Notes: generated by a model not told the origin, from the letters alone. 10,574 bases of DNA from Nitriliruptoraceae bacterium (GCA_007123425.1 SKLC01000334.1:1-10574), one strand, 5' to 3'; positions 1-7,447 are shown, counted from the first letter of the stretch. Made by a program: numbers and translations.

Positions 1-293
1 ACCAGCGGACGGCGGTCGGTGACCCCGGCTCCATCGATGACCAGCAGCGCCAGCTCGATCATGGTCGCTGCCGCGGCGAGCAGCCCCACGGCCGCGAGCC
101 CCGCGGTGCCGGGCGTGTCGGCCCAGAGTCGGCCCCGTCCGCGCGCGACCAGCACGATGCCCACCACGAGGGCGGCGGCGGCCACGGTGCCCGCCACGAC
201 GCCGGCGACGGCGACGTCGCTGGCTGCGGTCTCCCGCAGCACCTCGGCGACGTCGAGCTCGGTGGCGGCGAGTGCCCAGCGCAGCGCGTGCAC
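1..293 (-). CDS. Membrane protein, possibly CopD-like, C-terminus cut by window edge
   Basis: The minus-strand frame is open from a GTG at 293-291 to the window edge (97 whole codons) with no stop, so only the N-terminal part is visible. Two hydrophobic stretches, about residues 27-50 (Val/Ala-rich) and 63-86 (ending near IELALLVIDGAG), look like transmembrane helices, joined by a short basic loop (ARGRGRL). The GTG lies three bases after the TGA of the copper chaperone gene and has no clear Shine-Dalgarno sequence, so translational coupling is likely. Because the upstream genes encode SCO1 and PCuAC proteins, a copper-related membrane protein such as CopD is the natural guess. The visible sequence shows no copper ligands, so the function rests on context only; an unrelated membrane protein is possible. 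Confidence 0.55.
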   Translation of the reverse strand, partial: MHALRWALAATELDVAEVLRETAASDVAVAGVVAGTVAAAALVVGIVLVARGRGRLWADTPGTAGLAAVGLLAAAATMIELALLVIDGAGVTDRRPL

Positions 294-296
294 GGC

Positions 297-857
297 TCAG
301 ACGTCGTCGCGGACGGTCACGGTCACCGAGCGTGCTCCCGCGTGCTCGAACTCGAGGACGAGCTCGAACTCATCGCCGACCTCGAGGTCGGTCGCCAGGT
401 CGATGAGCATCAGGTGGTAGCCGCCCGGCACCAGTTCGACGGTCTCGCCGGCGGGAACGTCCAACCCCTCGATCTCACGCATCCCCATCATGGCGAAGCC
501 CTCGGCGCTGGGCTCGGCGTCGTCGTCCATCCCGTCGTCAGAAGGCGTCGGCATGCCCTCTCCACCGCCAGGTCCCTCCTCGGGGTCCCCCTCGCCGTGG
601 TCCATCCCGTCGGTGTCGAACGTCTCGTGGATCTCGACGCTCGCGGCCACGGACGAGTTCACGCTGGCGGCGACGAGCCGGTCGTCCTGGCCCGTCGCGT
701 TGGTCACGTCGAGGTAGACCGCGCCGACGCCGGCGAACATCGGCGACATGCGGCTGCGGGCGTCGTCGACGGCCACCTCCCCGTCGGCGCAGGCTGCGAC
801 GAGCAGGGCGCCCAGCACGAGAGAGGTGAGGGAACGCAGGGCGGATCGACGGTGCAA
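297..857 (-). CDS. PCuAC-type periplasmic copper chaperone lipoprotein with enlarged loop
   Basis: A 186-residue protein of the PCuAC (DUF461) copper chaperone family, which binds Cu(I) outside the membrane and passes it to cytochrome c oxidase. The TTG start at 857 is chosen because GAGGAG lies six bases upstream and it directly precedes a signal sequence with a lipobox (LVAAC, Cys23). Family landmarks are VYLDVTNATGQDDRLVAA (48-65), VEIHETF (His77), MREIEGLDVPAGE (Met126) and the GGYHLML strand (His148, Met150). The family ligand pattern is H-x10-M-x21-H-x-M. Met126-x21-His148-x-Met150 fits exactly, but the His77-Met126 loop is 48 rather than 10 residues and rich in Asp, Glu, Gly, Met and His. 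The gene follows the SCO1 gene (86-base gap, hairpin between) and precedes a membrane protein, a normal copper-delivery context. The family assignment is strong; the role of the loop is unknown. Confidence 0.88.
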   Translation of the reverse strand: MHRRSALRSLTSLVLGALLVAACADGEVAVDDARSRMSPMFAGVGAVYLDVTNATGQDDRLVAASVNSSVAASVEIHETFDTDGMDHGEGDPEEGPGGGEGMPTPSDDGMDDDAEPSAEGFAMMGMREIEGLDVPAGETVELVPGGYHLMLIDLATDLEVGDEFELVLEFEHAGARSVTVTVRDDV

Positions 858-918
858 CGGGTACTCCTCTCGGTGGGGCGCGGTGCCGCGGGCTGGCGCA
901 CGCGCCTGGGCACGGGGG

Positions 919-946
919 TGACCGGCGGACGGGTGATCGCCGGTCA
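919..946 (-). terminator. Hairpin overlapping the SCO1 stop codon
   Basis: TGACCGGCG (919-927) pairs perfectly with CGCCGGTCA (938-946), a 9-bp stem with a 10-base loop. On the minus strand the TGA stop of the SCO1 gene (946-944) forms the start of the 5' arm. No U-tract follows, so this may be an attenuator or an mRNA-stabilising hairpin between the two copper genes rather than a full terminator. Confidence 0.45.
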
Positions 947-1561
947 GTCGGTGAGGGCCGCCTCGATGACCTGGGCGTAGTCCTCCGGCGTGGCGCCGAA
1001 GGGCAGCTCGCGTACGACGGCCCCGCTGGCGTCGATGACGTAGGTGATCGCCGAGTGGGCGACCTCGTAGCGCTCGCCAGGGTCGTGGTCCTCGAGCTCG
1101 TAGCGGACGCCGAGCGTCTCGGCGGCTTCCTCCAGCGCCGCATCGTCGCGGGCACGCAGCGCGAGGAAGCCGTCGTCGAAGAAGTGCTCGAGGTAGCGAC
1201 GCAGGTCCTCGGGCTCGTCTCGAGCGGGGTCGACGGTGACGAACGCCACCGTGGTGTGGTCGGCGAGCTCCGGGCCCACCAGTCGTCGCGCCTGGGCGAG
1301 GTCGCTCATCGTCAATGGGCACATGTCCGGGCACGACAGGTAGCCGAAGTAGGCCAGCGTGAGCTCGCCTGGTCCTGGCACGAGGTCCGCCTCCACGGGG
1401 TCGTCACCTTCGGCGTGGTCGTCGAAGACCAGCCCAGCGGCGGACGGGGCGGGGTCCCGCACGACGCCGGGGAGCTCGGTCTCGGAGGCAGCCACCAGCG
1501 CGGCGCCCACGCCGAGCGTGAGGGCGACGACGGCCGAGAAGGTGATGACGAGCACGCGCAC
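944..1561 (-). CDS. SCO1/SenC family copper chaperone / thioredoxin-fold protein
   Basis: A 205-residue membrane-anchored protein of the SCO1/SenC family, which takes part in assembling the Cu(A) site of cytochrome c oxidase. An N-terminal hydrophobic segment (about 4-25) is a signal anchor. The thioredoxin-like domain carries the diagnostic CPDMCP motif (Cys77 and Cys81) in LAYFGYLSCPDMCP, the VTVDPARD segment (about 108-115), and the third copper ligand His169 in VAHSAITYVID. All three copper ligands are therefore present and the length is normal. The GTG start at 1561 has GGAG eight bases upstream. It is the first gene of a probable three-gene copper-handling set read leftwards (SCO1, PCuAC, membrane protein). 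A general thiol-redox role, known for some SCO relatives, cannot be excluded. Confidence 0.93.
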   Translation of the reverse strand: MRVLVITFSAVVALTLGVGAALVAASETELPGVVRDPAPSAAGLVFDDHAEGDDPVEADLVPGPGELTLAYFGYLSCPDMCPLTMSDLAQARRLVGPELADHTTVAFVTVDPARDEPEDLRRYLEHFFDDGFLALRARDDAALEEAAETLGVRYELEDHDPGERYEVAHSAITYVIDASGAVVRELPFGATPEDYAQVIEAALTD

Positions 1562-1931
1562 GATGGTCGCTCCACGCGAGCCGGACGAACGGGCTGCCGC
1601 AACGGCGGCGCCCGAATAGTCCGGTCATCCCCAGTTCGGGTTCCCAGCCGCCGAGCAGCGTGCGCTCAGCGCCCGCCTGTTGCGGGCTCACGTGTGCGCG
1701 CGCCGGTGGAGCATGCCGGTGACGGTGGTGGGGTCGGTCGGTGGGCTCCAGTGGAAGCCCTGAGCGGGGGTCGCAGCCGAGTCGGGCGAGCTCCTCTGCT
1801 CGGTCGGGGTCCGGTCAGTCCGGCCGCGCAGGCGTTGGCGGATGCTCCAGGCGTGTCCTGCGGGCTCGAGGGCATCATCCCGCCCCCCGGTGCCCCGAGC
1901 CGGGGCATTCCTCGAGGGATGAGCGGTCCAC
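1562..1931. other. 370-base intergenic region between SCO1 and universal stress gene
   Basis: No convincing gene is seen; the open frames here lack recognisable domains and ribosome sites. It holds two hairpins: GCCCGC/GCGGGC (1671-1676 and 1682-1687, 5-base loop) and a stronger one at 1891-1907 listed separately. The SCO1 promoter should lie in the first 100 or so bases upstream of 1561 on the minus strand, but no clear -35/-10 pair stands out. Confidence 0.5.
1891..1907 (-). terminator. Terminator-like hairpin downstream of the universal stress gene
   Basis: TGCCCCG-AGC-CGGGGCA is a perfect 7-bp stem with a 3-base loop, beginning 24 bases after the stop of the minus-strand universal stress gene. 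There is no T-run, as is usual for hairpins in very GC-rich genomes, so it is called a terminator on position and stem strength only. Confidence 0.5.
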
Positions 1932-2408
1932 CTACGGCACGACGACGACCGGGCAGTGTGCGTGCTGGATGCACTGCTGCGACACCGACCCCAGGAGCAG
2001 CCCCTTGAACCCGCCACGGCCGCGGGTCCCCACCACCAGAAGGTCCGCGTGGTCGCTCATCTCCACGAGCGTCTCCGCGGGCTCCCGCGGGACGACGACG
2101 CGCCTGATCGCGACGTCGGACGCGTCGCCCACCCGGTCCACCATGCCCTCGACCAGTCCCTGCGCGTGGTGGAGCGCGGCCTCCTCCTGCTCCTCACGTG
2201 ACCGCTGGTCTTCGTCGATCAACCGCTGGAGGACCTCCGCAGACATGTACGCGTCGGTGTAGGCGTACGGGCGGCGGCTCTCCGGGGGCGCGTAGGCGTG
2301 GACCACCACGAGCGCGGCATCACCGCGCCGGCGTGCTTCGTCCAGGGCCCACGTCAGCGCTCGGTGGGACGCGGTGGAACCATCCACCCCGACCAGGATC
2401 TCACCCAT
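1932..2408 (-). CDS. Universal stress protein (UspA family), nucleotide-binding type
   Basis: A 158-residue single-domain cytoplasmic universal stress protein. The ATG at 2408 is preferred over in-frame upstream codons because AAGGAG sits six bases before it and the protein then begins with the typical first strand, MGEILVGVDGS. The C-terminal half contains ADLLVVGTRGRGGFKGLLLGS (about 121-141), which fits the G-x2-G-x9-G-S/T nucleotide-binding motif, followed by the VSQQCIQHAHCPVVVVP ending normal for the family. Such proteins usually dimerise, bind ATP or another nucleotide, and act in stress or energy-limitation responses; the specific target is unknown. A charged helical stretch (RLIDEDQRSREEQEEAALHH, about 62-81) lies mid-protein. 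The gene stands alone, with a hairpin 24 bases after its stop and a divergent thioesterase gene upstream. Confidence 0.93.
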   Translation of the reverse strand: MGEILVGVDGSTASHRALTWALDEARRRGDAALVVVHAYAPPESRRPYAYTDAYMSAEVLQRLIDEDQRSREEQEEAALHHAQGLVEGMVDRVGDASDVAIRRVVVPREPAETLVEMSDHADLLVVGTRGRGGFKGLLLGSVSQQCIQHAHCPVVVVP

Positions 2409-2539
2409 GTGCGTCTCCTTGACGACACCACCATGCTCATGGCCCGGGTCGCAGCACACCAGGGCACAACGGCCGCGAGTCTCGAGCCCATGTGACACAC
2501 CCTCGACGTGCTGGCGGGCCCCGTCGCGGCCGCTCGGAG

Positions 2540-2568
2540 TCAGGCCTGAGCAGCCGGTCGAGTAGGGT
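2540..2568 (+). promoter_or_regulatory. Candidate leaderless promoter and palindrome before the thioesterase
   Basis: TAGGGT (2563-2568) matches the TAnnnT form of an actinobacterial -10 element and ends eight bases before the ATG at 2577, the spacing expected if transcription starts at or next to the start codon. No Shine-Dalgarno sequence is present. A perfect palindrome, TCAGGCCTGA (2540-2549), lies where a -35 element would be, and could be an operator. Confidence 0.4.
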
Positions 2569-2576
2569 CCCGTCGC

Positions 2577-3446
2577 ATGCGAGACGATGTCGCCCTGCTC
2601 GGGCTCGAAGAGGTCGGCGAGGGCCGATTCCGGTTCGTCGTGGCCGAGGAGCTCTCACGGCTCGACGGTCGCCTCTACGGAGGCACCGCGATCGCGGCGT
2701 CGATCGTCGCGGCGGAGCTGGTCTCCGACCGGCGGCCGCTGTGGATGACCACCCAGTTCGTCTCGACCGTCGCCGAGGGCTCCCCGGTCGACATGGTCGC
2801 CGAGGTGCTGGCTCCCGGCCATCGGACCAACCAGGTGCGGGTCACCGGGACGAGCGAGGACGGCTCGACGATCTTCGCCTCGCTGGGGGCCACGGGCCAT
2901 CCGCGTGAGGGCGGCCTCGACGGCGGGCTGGTCTCCTGTCCGGCCGTGGCGCGCCCCGATGAGTCGCAGCCGTGGAGCAGCCCCTTCGCGGGGATGGCGC
3001 GGAGGGCCGGGATCGAGGCGGGGCCGGAGCCGGAGGGCCAGCGGGGCTTCACGCAGCTGATCGAGTTGCGGCAGGCGCAGCTCCTCGACGAGGTCGACCA
3101 CGGGCCGGGCCGGATCTGCCTCTGGATCCGGCGGCGCGACCGGGAGCCGCTCACGCCGGCGGTCGCTGCGTTCGCTGCCGACATGGTGCCGATGTCGGTG
3201 GCCATGGCGTTCGGGGTGGTCGCCGGCGGCACGAGCCTGGACAACACGATCCGCATCGGCGACTACCGACCGAGCGAATGGATGCTGCTCGACCTGCGCC
3301 CCCACGGCGCGGCCGGGGACTACGGGCACGGCATCGCCCACATCTGGAGTCCCGAGGGGCGGTGGCTGGCCACCGCGAGCCAGACCGCCGCCATGCGCCG
3401 GCTCGATGAGGACTTCCTGCGGCGCGTGGCCGGCCGCCGCAGCTGA
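2577..3446 (+). CDS. Acyl-CoA thioesterase family protein (TesB-like double hotdog)
   Basis: A 289-residue protein resembling TesB-type acyl-CoA thioesterases, which hydrolyse acyl-CoA to free acid and CoA in the cytoplasm. The first hotdog domain includes LDGRLYGGTAIAASIVAAE (about 29-47) and MTTQFVSTV. The second includes DMVPMSVAM, TSLDNTIRIGDYRPSEWMLLDL and ATASQTAAMRR. By comparison with E. coli TesB (Asp204, Thr228, Gln278), the likely catalytic residues are Asp202, Ser220 or Thr219, and Gln269. The ATG at 2577 is preferred because the hotdog begins soon after it and a -10-like TAGGGT lies just upstream, suggesting leaderless translation. The substrate cannot be told. A degraded second copy of residues 236-289 plus 3' flank lies at 7285-7463. 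The gene is probably separate from the downstream peptidase, which has its own promoter. Confidence 0.87.
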   Translation: MRDDVALLGLEEVGEGRFRFVVAEELSRLDGRLYGGTAIAASIVAAELVSDRRPLWMTTQFVSTVAEGSPVDMVAEVLAPGHRTNQVRVTGTSEDGSTIFASLGATGHPREGGLDGGLVSCPAVARPDESQPWSSPFAGMARRAGIEAGPEPEGQRGFTQLIELRQAQLLDEVDHGPGRICLWIRRRDREPLTPAVAAFAADMVPMSVAMAFGVVAGGTSLDNTIRIGDYRPSEWMLLDLRPHGAAGDYGHGIAHIWSPEGRWLATASQTAAMRRLDEDFLRRVAGRRS

Positions 3447-3560
3447 TGATGGCGTCACCCCGCCCGGTGCGCTTCTCTCCAGGCGCGCATCAGCGGTGGT
3501 GACGGATTCGGTCGCGCGCACCTGAGCCGGGGCAAGCTCGATCGTGATCGTCGCCGACCC

Positions 3561-3588
3561 TTGACTTCGTGGCTCCTGTCTCTAGCCT
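3561..3588 (+). promoter_or_regulatory. Sigma70-like promoter for the C25 peptidase gene
   Basis: TTGACT (3561-3566) and TAGCCT (3583-3588) are separated by 16 bases, a good housekeeping-sigma match in this GC-rich setting. Transcription would start near 3595, giving an untranslated leader of about 80 bases before the ATG at 3674. Confidence 0.55.
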
Positions 3589-3673
3589 TCCTGCACAGCG
3601 GCTCGACAGGCTCCGCGGGGCGGCGGGGCCACGAGCGGGGCACGGGGTTGACCCTGGTCGACAAGGGGCTGAT

Positions 3674-6600
3674 ATGTCTGCTGCTGTCCGTTCGCGCGCG
3701 CTTGCGCTCGTCCTCGCGACCCTCCTCGCGCTGAGTCTCCTCCCGGCGGTCACCGCCAGTGCCCAAGGGCACGAGGAGCCCGGCGACAGCTCCGAGGCTG
3801 TCGGCGCCTCGGGGGCTCAGGAGTCGCTCGCCGCGCAGGGCGAGGACCTCGTGTCCCGCCTCGCCGGCCCGACACGCATCGAGACCGCAGTCGAGGTGTC
3901 GCGTGCGGTGTACGACAGCGCGGACACCGTGCTGATCGCCCGGTCCGACCAGTATCCGGATGCGCTCACCAGCGCCCCTCTCGCTGCGGCGCTCGAGGCG
4001 CCGCTGCTGCTCACGAGCCCGGCCGGCATCCACGATGCGGTGGCCGCGGAGGTGGAGCGCCTCGGCGCGACGAGCGTCGTGCTGCTCGGTGGCGAGGCGG
4101 CACTCTCGCGGCAGGTCGAGACCGACCTGCAGGAGGTGGGCGTGGATGATCTGACCCGCCTGGCCGGTGAGAACCGCTTCGACACCGCTCGCCTCGTAGC
4201 CGAGCAGCTCATCACCGAAGGGGTCGCCCCGAAGGGCGTCTACGTCGTGGAGGGCGCGCATGCCGACCCGGCCCGCGGGTGGCCGGACGCCGTCAGCGTC
4301 TCCGCGGTCGCCGCGGCGCAGCAGCAGCCGATCCTGCTCGTCACCCACGGCCAGCTCCCCGATGAGACCGTCGACGCGATCGCTGCGGCCGATGCCGAGG
4401 AGGTCACGGTCGTGGGCGGTGCCGCGGCCGTGAGCGAGGGCGTTGCAGGCGCGCTCGACGAGGTCGTCGACGACGTGGAGCGCCTCGCCGGCGCAAACCG
4501 CTTCGAGACCTCGCGGGCGGTCGCCGAGCGCGGGCTCGACAGCGGCCTCGGTGTGGCCGAGGCGTGGTTCGTCTCCGGCGGCAACTGGCCCGACGCGCTC
4601 GTCGGGGGCCCTGCCGCTGCGGCCGAGCAGGCCAGTGTCCTGCTCGCCCACCCCTCGACGCTCGAGGACGCGCCAGCCGCGAAGGGGTGGGTGCTGCAGT
4701 GGCGCGGACCCCTCGGGCACGCTCGACTCGTCGGTGGCACGGCCGCCCTCAGCGAGACCGTCGAGGATGAGCTGCGCGACCTCCTGGCCGGCACCCACCT
4801 CGACTCGCCAGAGTTGGACATCGATGAGTCGAACACCGACGTCTTCTCCGGCACGGTGAACTTCGGCCCGACCCGCATGTGGCCGATCGAGGCCTCGGGC
4901 GAGGAGTACACCGAGGTCGAGGTGCCGGGCATCGAGAGCGGCTCCGAGGCGCCGGGACAGCCCGCGGTCCCCACCTACCGGTTCCTCATCGGCGTACCTC
5001 GCGGCGCCGAGGTGGACATCGATGCGACGGCGACGGTCGACGAGACGCACGACGTCACGGTCTTGCCTGCTCAACCGCAGCCGGCCGACCAGGCGCCCGA
5101 CACCGAGCCCCCTGCACAGGAGACCTTCGAGAACAAGCCCTTCGAGAAGGACGTCGAGACCTACAGCTCGGGGCAGCGCTATCCAGCCGAGGACGGCTAC
5201 GTGCAGATCATCGGGCGCAGTCGCGACCTGACCATCGCGCAGGTGGAGCTGCCGGCCGGCTCGTTCACCGGTGGCAACGACAGCTATGCCGCCAATTCGG
5301 AGGTCTCGTTCACCGTGAGCTTCAGCGGCGGCAACGACACCTTCGTCACCGAGCGGACCTTCCAGCACACCGATCTCATCACGAGCATCCTCATCCCGAC
5401 CCTGCAGAACGACTCGAGCATCACCTTCGAGATCCCAGAGCCGGACCCGGAGCCCGACGAGTGGCCCTGCCAGGGAGAGGACCTGCTGGTGTTCACCGAC
5501 CCCACCCTGCGTCCCGCCGCCGAGGACCTCGCGGCGTGGAAGAACGAGGGTGGGCTGCTGACCACCGTGATCGACGCGGGTGAGGGGACCGACCTGCCCG
5601 GCGTCGAGCACATCGCCGACGAGATCGAGTATCGCTACGAGCACTGCCTGTTCCGTCCCAGCTACATCCTGCTGCTGGGCGCGACGGACCGCGTACCCAC
5701 CGGGTACGTGGAGGGCAGCCTCTGGTCGCCGCCCGATGACGACGACGACCTGCCGGTCTATTCGGAGTTCATCGGGTCGGACTACCGCTACGCGAACCTC
5801 CAGCAGGTCGACGACCTTCCCGGCGATGACCCCGACCTGCTACCGGACTTCGCGGTGGGGCGCATCCCCGCCGGCACGCTGGCGGACGCCCAGACTGCGG
5901 TGGACAAGATCATCACCTACGAGTCCAGTCCACCGGACGACGGCGGCTTCTACGACACCGCCACCATCGCCGCACAGTTCCAGTGCTGCCGGTGGGGCAC
6001 CGACCAGGACGGCGTTGCCCAGCGCACGTTCACCGAGGTGGGCGAGTTCCTCCGGGATGCGCTCATGGCGGCCGGGCACACCGGGGAGCGCATCTACGAG
6101 GACAGCCTCTACGACAGCGATGACAACTACGTGGATGACGACGGCGAGCCGCGTGATCCCACCCCGCGCCGCTACTACGACGGCACACCCCTGCCCGCCG
6201 ATCTCGCGCCCGGCTCGGGGTTCGCCTGGGACGGGGGCACGCAGGACATCCTCGACGCCGTCAACGACGGGCGCTTCCTGATGGTGCATCGCGACCACGG
6301 CTGGCCCGCCGGGTGGGCGCACCCGCAGTTCCACACCGGCCACGTGTCCTCGCTGACCAACGGGGACCACCTGCCGGTGGTGTGGAGCGTGAACTGCGCC
6401 AGCGGCATCTTCGACCATCCCACGATCGACGATGATGACCAGGATCGCTTCAACGACCCGTCGACCTCCTTCGCCGAGGAGATGCTGTTCCACCCCGACG
6501 GCGGCGCGGTCGGGCTGCTCGGCGACACTCGCAACAGCCCCAGCTGGCCGAATACCGCGCTCACGCGCGGGTTCGCCGACGCGGTGTTCCCCGATGCGGT

Positions 6601-7048
6601 CGACGACTTCGGCGGCGATCAGGGGCTGCGTCGTCTCGGTGACATCCTGAACCACGGCAAGCTCTACCTGTCGACGCAGATCGGCGTGTCGGGCGCGGGG
6701 GTCACCGAGGCCCGCACCTTCGACTCGCTCCACCTGTGGCACGTCATCGGTGACCCCTCGCAGGCGATGTGGACGAGCGAGCCCACCCAGCTGCCTCTCG
6801 ACACCGGCCGCGCCTACGGGGAGCAGACGATCGTCGTCGACTATCCCGTCGAAGGCGCCACGATCACTGCCTGGCAGGGCGGCGAAGGGGAGCAGCGTGG
6901 TCTCGGCCGGGCCGTGGTCGAGAACGGCGAGGCCGAGATCCACCTGCAGGAGCATCCGCTGCAGCGGGTTCCGATCCAGCTGTCCGCCAGCAAGCGTGAC
7001 CACGTTCCGCGCCAGCTGGAGCCGATCCCCGCTCACGTGGCTCCCTGA
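3674..7048 (+). CDS. Secreted CWB2-repeat C25 (gingipain-type) cysteine peptidase
   Basis: A 1124-residue exported protein. The ATG at 3674 is chosen because AAGGGG lies five bases upstream and a clear signal peptide follows (cleavage near ASA-Q, residue 30). Three CWB2 repeats begin at residues 62 (RLAGPTRIETAVEVSR), 162 (RLAGENRFDTARLVAEQ) and 270 (RLAGANRFETSRAVAE), ending near 373; in known proteins such triplets attach non-covalently to cell-wall polymers. Residues about 375-595 include a stretch like the gingipain propeptide (PGQPAVPTYRFLIGVPRGAE to DVTVLPAQPQ). The C25 peptidase domain (about 599-1040) has FAVGRIPAGTLADAQTAVDK (Arg730), a DHGW His875 and VNCASG Cys908; the His-Cys interval of 33 equals gingipain RgpB His211-Cys244. 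The last 85 residues look like a beta-rich domain (GRAVVENGEAEIHL). The likely role is surface or secreted proteolysis; cleavage specificity is not readable. Confidence 0.9.
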   Translation: MSAAVRSRALALVLATLLALSLLPAVTASAQGHEEPGDSSEAVGASGAQESLAAQGEDLVSRLAGPTRIETAVEVSRAVYDSADTVLIARSDQYPDALTSAPLAAALEAPLLLTSPAGIHDAVAAEVERLGATSVVLLGGEAALSRQVETDLQEVGVDDLTRLAGENRFDTARLVAEQLITEGVAPKGVYVVEGAHADPARGWPDAVSVSAVAAAQQQPILLVTHGQLPDETVDAIAAADAEEVTVVGGAAAVSEGVAGALDEVVDDVERLAGANRFETSRAVAERGLDSGLGVAEAWFVSGGNWPDALVGGPAAAAEQASVLLAHPSTLEDAPAAKGWVLQWRGPLGHARLVGGTAALSETVEDELRDLLAGTHLDSPELDIDESNTDVFSGTVNFGPTRMWPIEASGEEYTEVEVPGIESGSEAPGQPAVPTYRFLIGVPRGAEVDIDATATVDETHDVTVLPAQPQPADQAPDTEPPAQETFENKPFEKDVETYSSGQRYPAEDGYVQIIGRSRDLTIAQVELPAGSFTGGNDSYAANSEVSFTVSFSGGNDTFVTERTFQHTDLITSILIPTLQNDSSITFEIPEPDPEPDEWPCQGEDLLVFTDPTLRPAAEDLAAWKNEGGLLTTVIDAGEGTDLPGVEHIADEIEYRYEHCLFRPSYILLLGATDRVPTGYVEGSLWSPPDDDDDLPVYSEFIGSDYRYANLQQVDDLPGDDPDLLPDFAVGRIPAGTLADAQTAVDKIITYESSPPDDGGFYDTATIAAQFQCCRWGTDQDGVAQRTFTEVGEFLRDALMAAGHTGERIYEDSLYDSDDNYVDDDGEPRDPTPRRYYDGTPLPADLAPGSGFAWDGGTQDILDAVNDGRFLMVHRDHGWPAGWAHPQFHTGHVSSLTNGDHLPVVWSVNCASGIFDHPTIDDDDQDRFNDPSTSFAEEMLFHPDGGAVGLLGDTRNSPSWPNTALTRGFADAVFPDAVDDFGGDQGLRRLGDILNHGKLYLSTQIGVSGAGVTEARTFDSLHLWHVIGDPSQAMWTSEPTQLPLDTGRAYGEQTIVVDYPVEGATITAWQGGEGEQRGLGRAVVENGEAEIHLQEHPLQRVPIQLSASKRDHVPRQLEPIPAHVAP

Positions 7049-7055
7049 TCTCACG

Positions 7056-7104
7056 CGACGGGGCGTCATCTCCCGGTGGCGGGCCGGCGGATGACGCCCC
7101 GTCG
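7056..7104 (+). terminator. Long perfect hairpin after the peptidase gene
   Basis: GACGGGGCGTCATC (7057-7070) pairs perfectly with GATGACGCCCCGTC (7090-7103), with one more C-G pair outside (7056/7104), so the stem is 15 bp with a 19-base GC-rich loop. It begins eight bases after the peptidase stop codon. No T-run follows. Strength and position support a terminator; it could work in both directions. Confidence 0.7.
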
Positions 7105-7108
7105 TCGG

Positions 7109-7285
7109 TCACGCGCCCGCGTCGCCGGCTGCGCCCACCCGGGCCTCGCGGAGCCGCCGCGTGTTGGACTCCTCCCCGTTGCCTCGGCGAACGCAGGTGA
7201 CGATGCGGTGGCCCGGGCCGTTCCCAGTCGGACCCCAGCTGGTCTGCGTGCTCGAGCACCACGCGGGCGGCCGGGGGCAATCGCA
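7109..7285 (-). pseudogene. Broken LysR regulator remnant with internal deletion
   Basis: Two blocks match the intact LysR gene at 8857-9759. Block A, 7109-7210, aligns without gaps to 8857-8958 (24 mismatches in 102 bases) and keeps the C-terminal residues RIVTCVRRG, RRLREA and the stop codon at the same place. Block B, about 7211-7285, aligns to 9521-9596 (RLPPAARVVLEHADQL for RLTPAARVVLEHADQL) with about five differences. The bases that would encode residues 80-267 are missing between the blocks, the two blocks are in different reading frames, and nothing before residue 55 remains, so no DNA-binding domain can be made. The fragment ends exactly where thioesterase-like sequence of the opposite orientation begins. 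Confidence 0.85.
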
Positions 7286-7447
7286 TGCTGCTCGACCTTC
7301 GCCCACGGCGCGGCCGGGGGCCACGGCACGGCATCGCCCACATCTGGTGCCCCGGGGCGCCGGTGGCTGGCCACCGCGAGCCAGACCGCCGCGATGCGCA
7401 GGCTCGACGAGGACTTCCTCCGTCGAGTGGCCGGACGCCGCGGCTGA
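7285..7447 (+). pseudogene. Broken C-terminal copy of the acyl-CoA thioesterase
   Basis: This stretch aligns to 3282-3446 of the intact thioesterase (residues 236-289 and stop), and the similarity runs on into the 3' flank (GGCGTCACCCC) to about 7463. Small indels near 7302, 7326 and 7360 destroy the frame in the first half. The last 25 codons, from ATASQTAAMRRLDEDFL to the stop, align without gaps; seven of the eight base differences there are silent and one changes Ser to Gly. This suggests the copy diverged while still under selection as a protein before it decayed. It begins at the point where the LysR remnant ends. Confidence 0.85.

Noticed and set aside
288..980. Plus-strand open frames across the PCuAC and SCO1 genes (also 1055-2008)
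   Set aside because: They are antisense to clearly recognisable copper chaperones and contain low-complexity Val/Gly/Arg sequence typical of shadows.
858..1334. In-frame upstream extension of the PCuAC gene to about 1334
   Set aside because: The extension overlaps the SCO1 gene in another frame and lacks a ribosome site. The TTG at 857 has GAGGAG and is followed at once by a lipoprotein signal.
3453..3504. Inverted repeat CGTCACC/GGTGACG after the thioesterase as a terminator
   Set aside because: The arms are only 7 bp with a 38-base loop, so a stable hairpin is unlikely. It may matter only as part of the flank shared with the scar.
3455..5644. Long open frame of 729 codons on the minus strand opposite the peptidase gene
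   Set aside because: It is antisense to the CWB2 and propeptide coding region, shows no domain of its own, and long antisense frames are expected in GC-rich coding DNA.
5840..7069. Open frame of 409 codons on the minus strand opposite the C25 catalytic domain
   Set aside because: The plus-strand frame carries the catalytic motifs; this one has no recognisable domain and is a codon-bias shadow.
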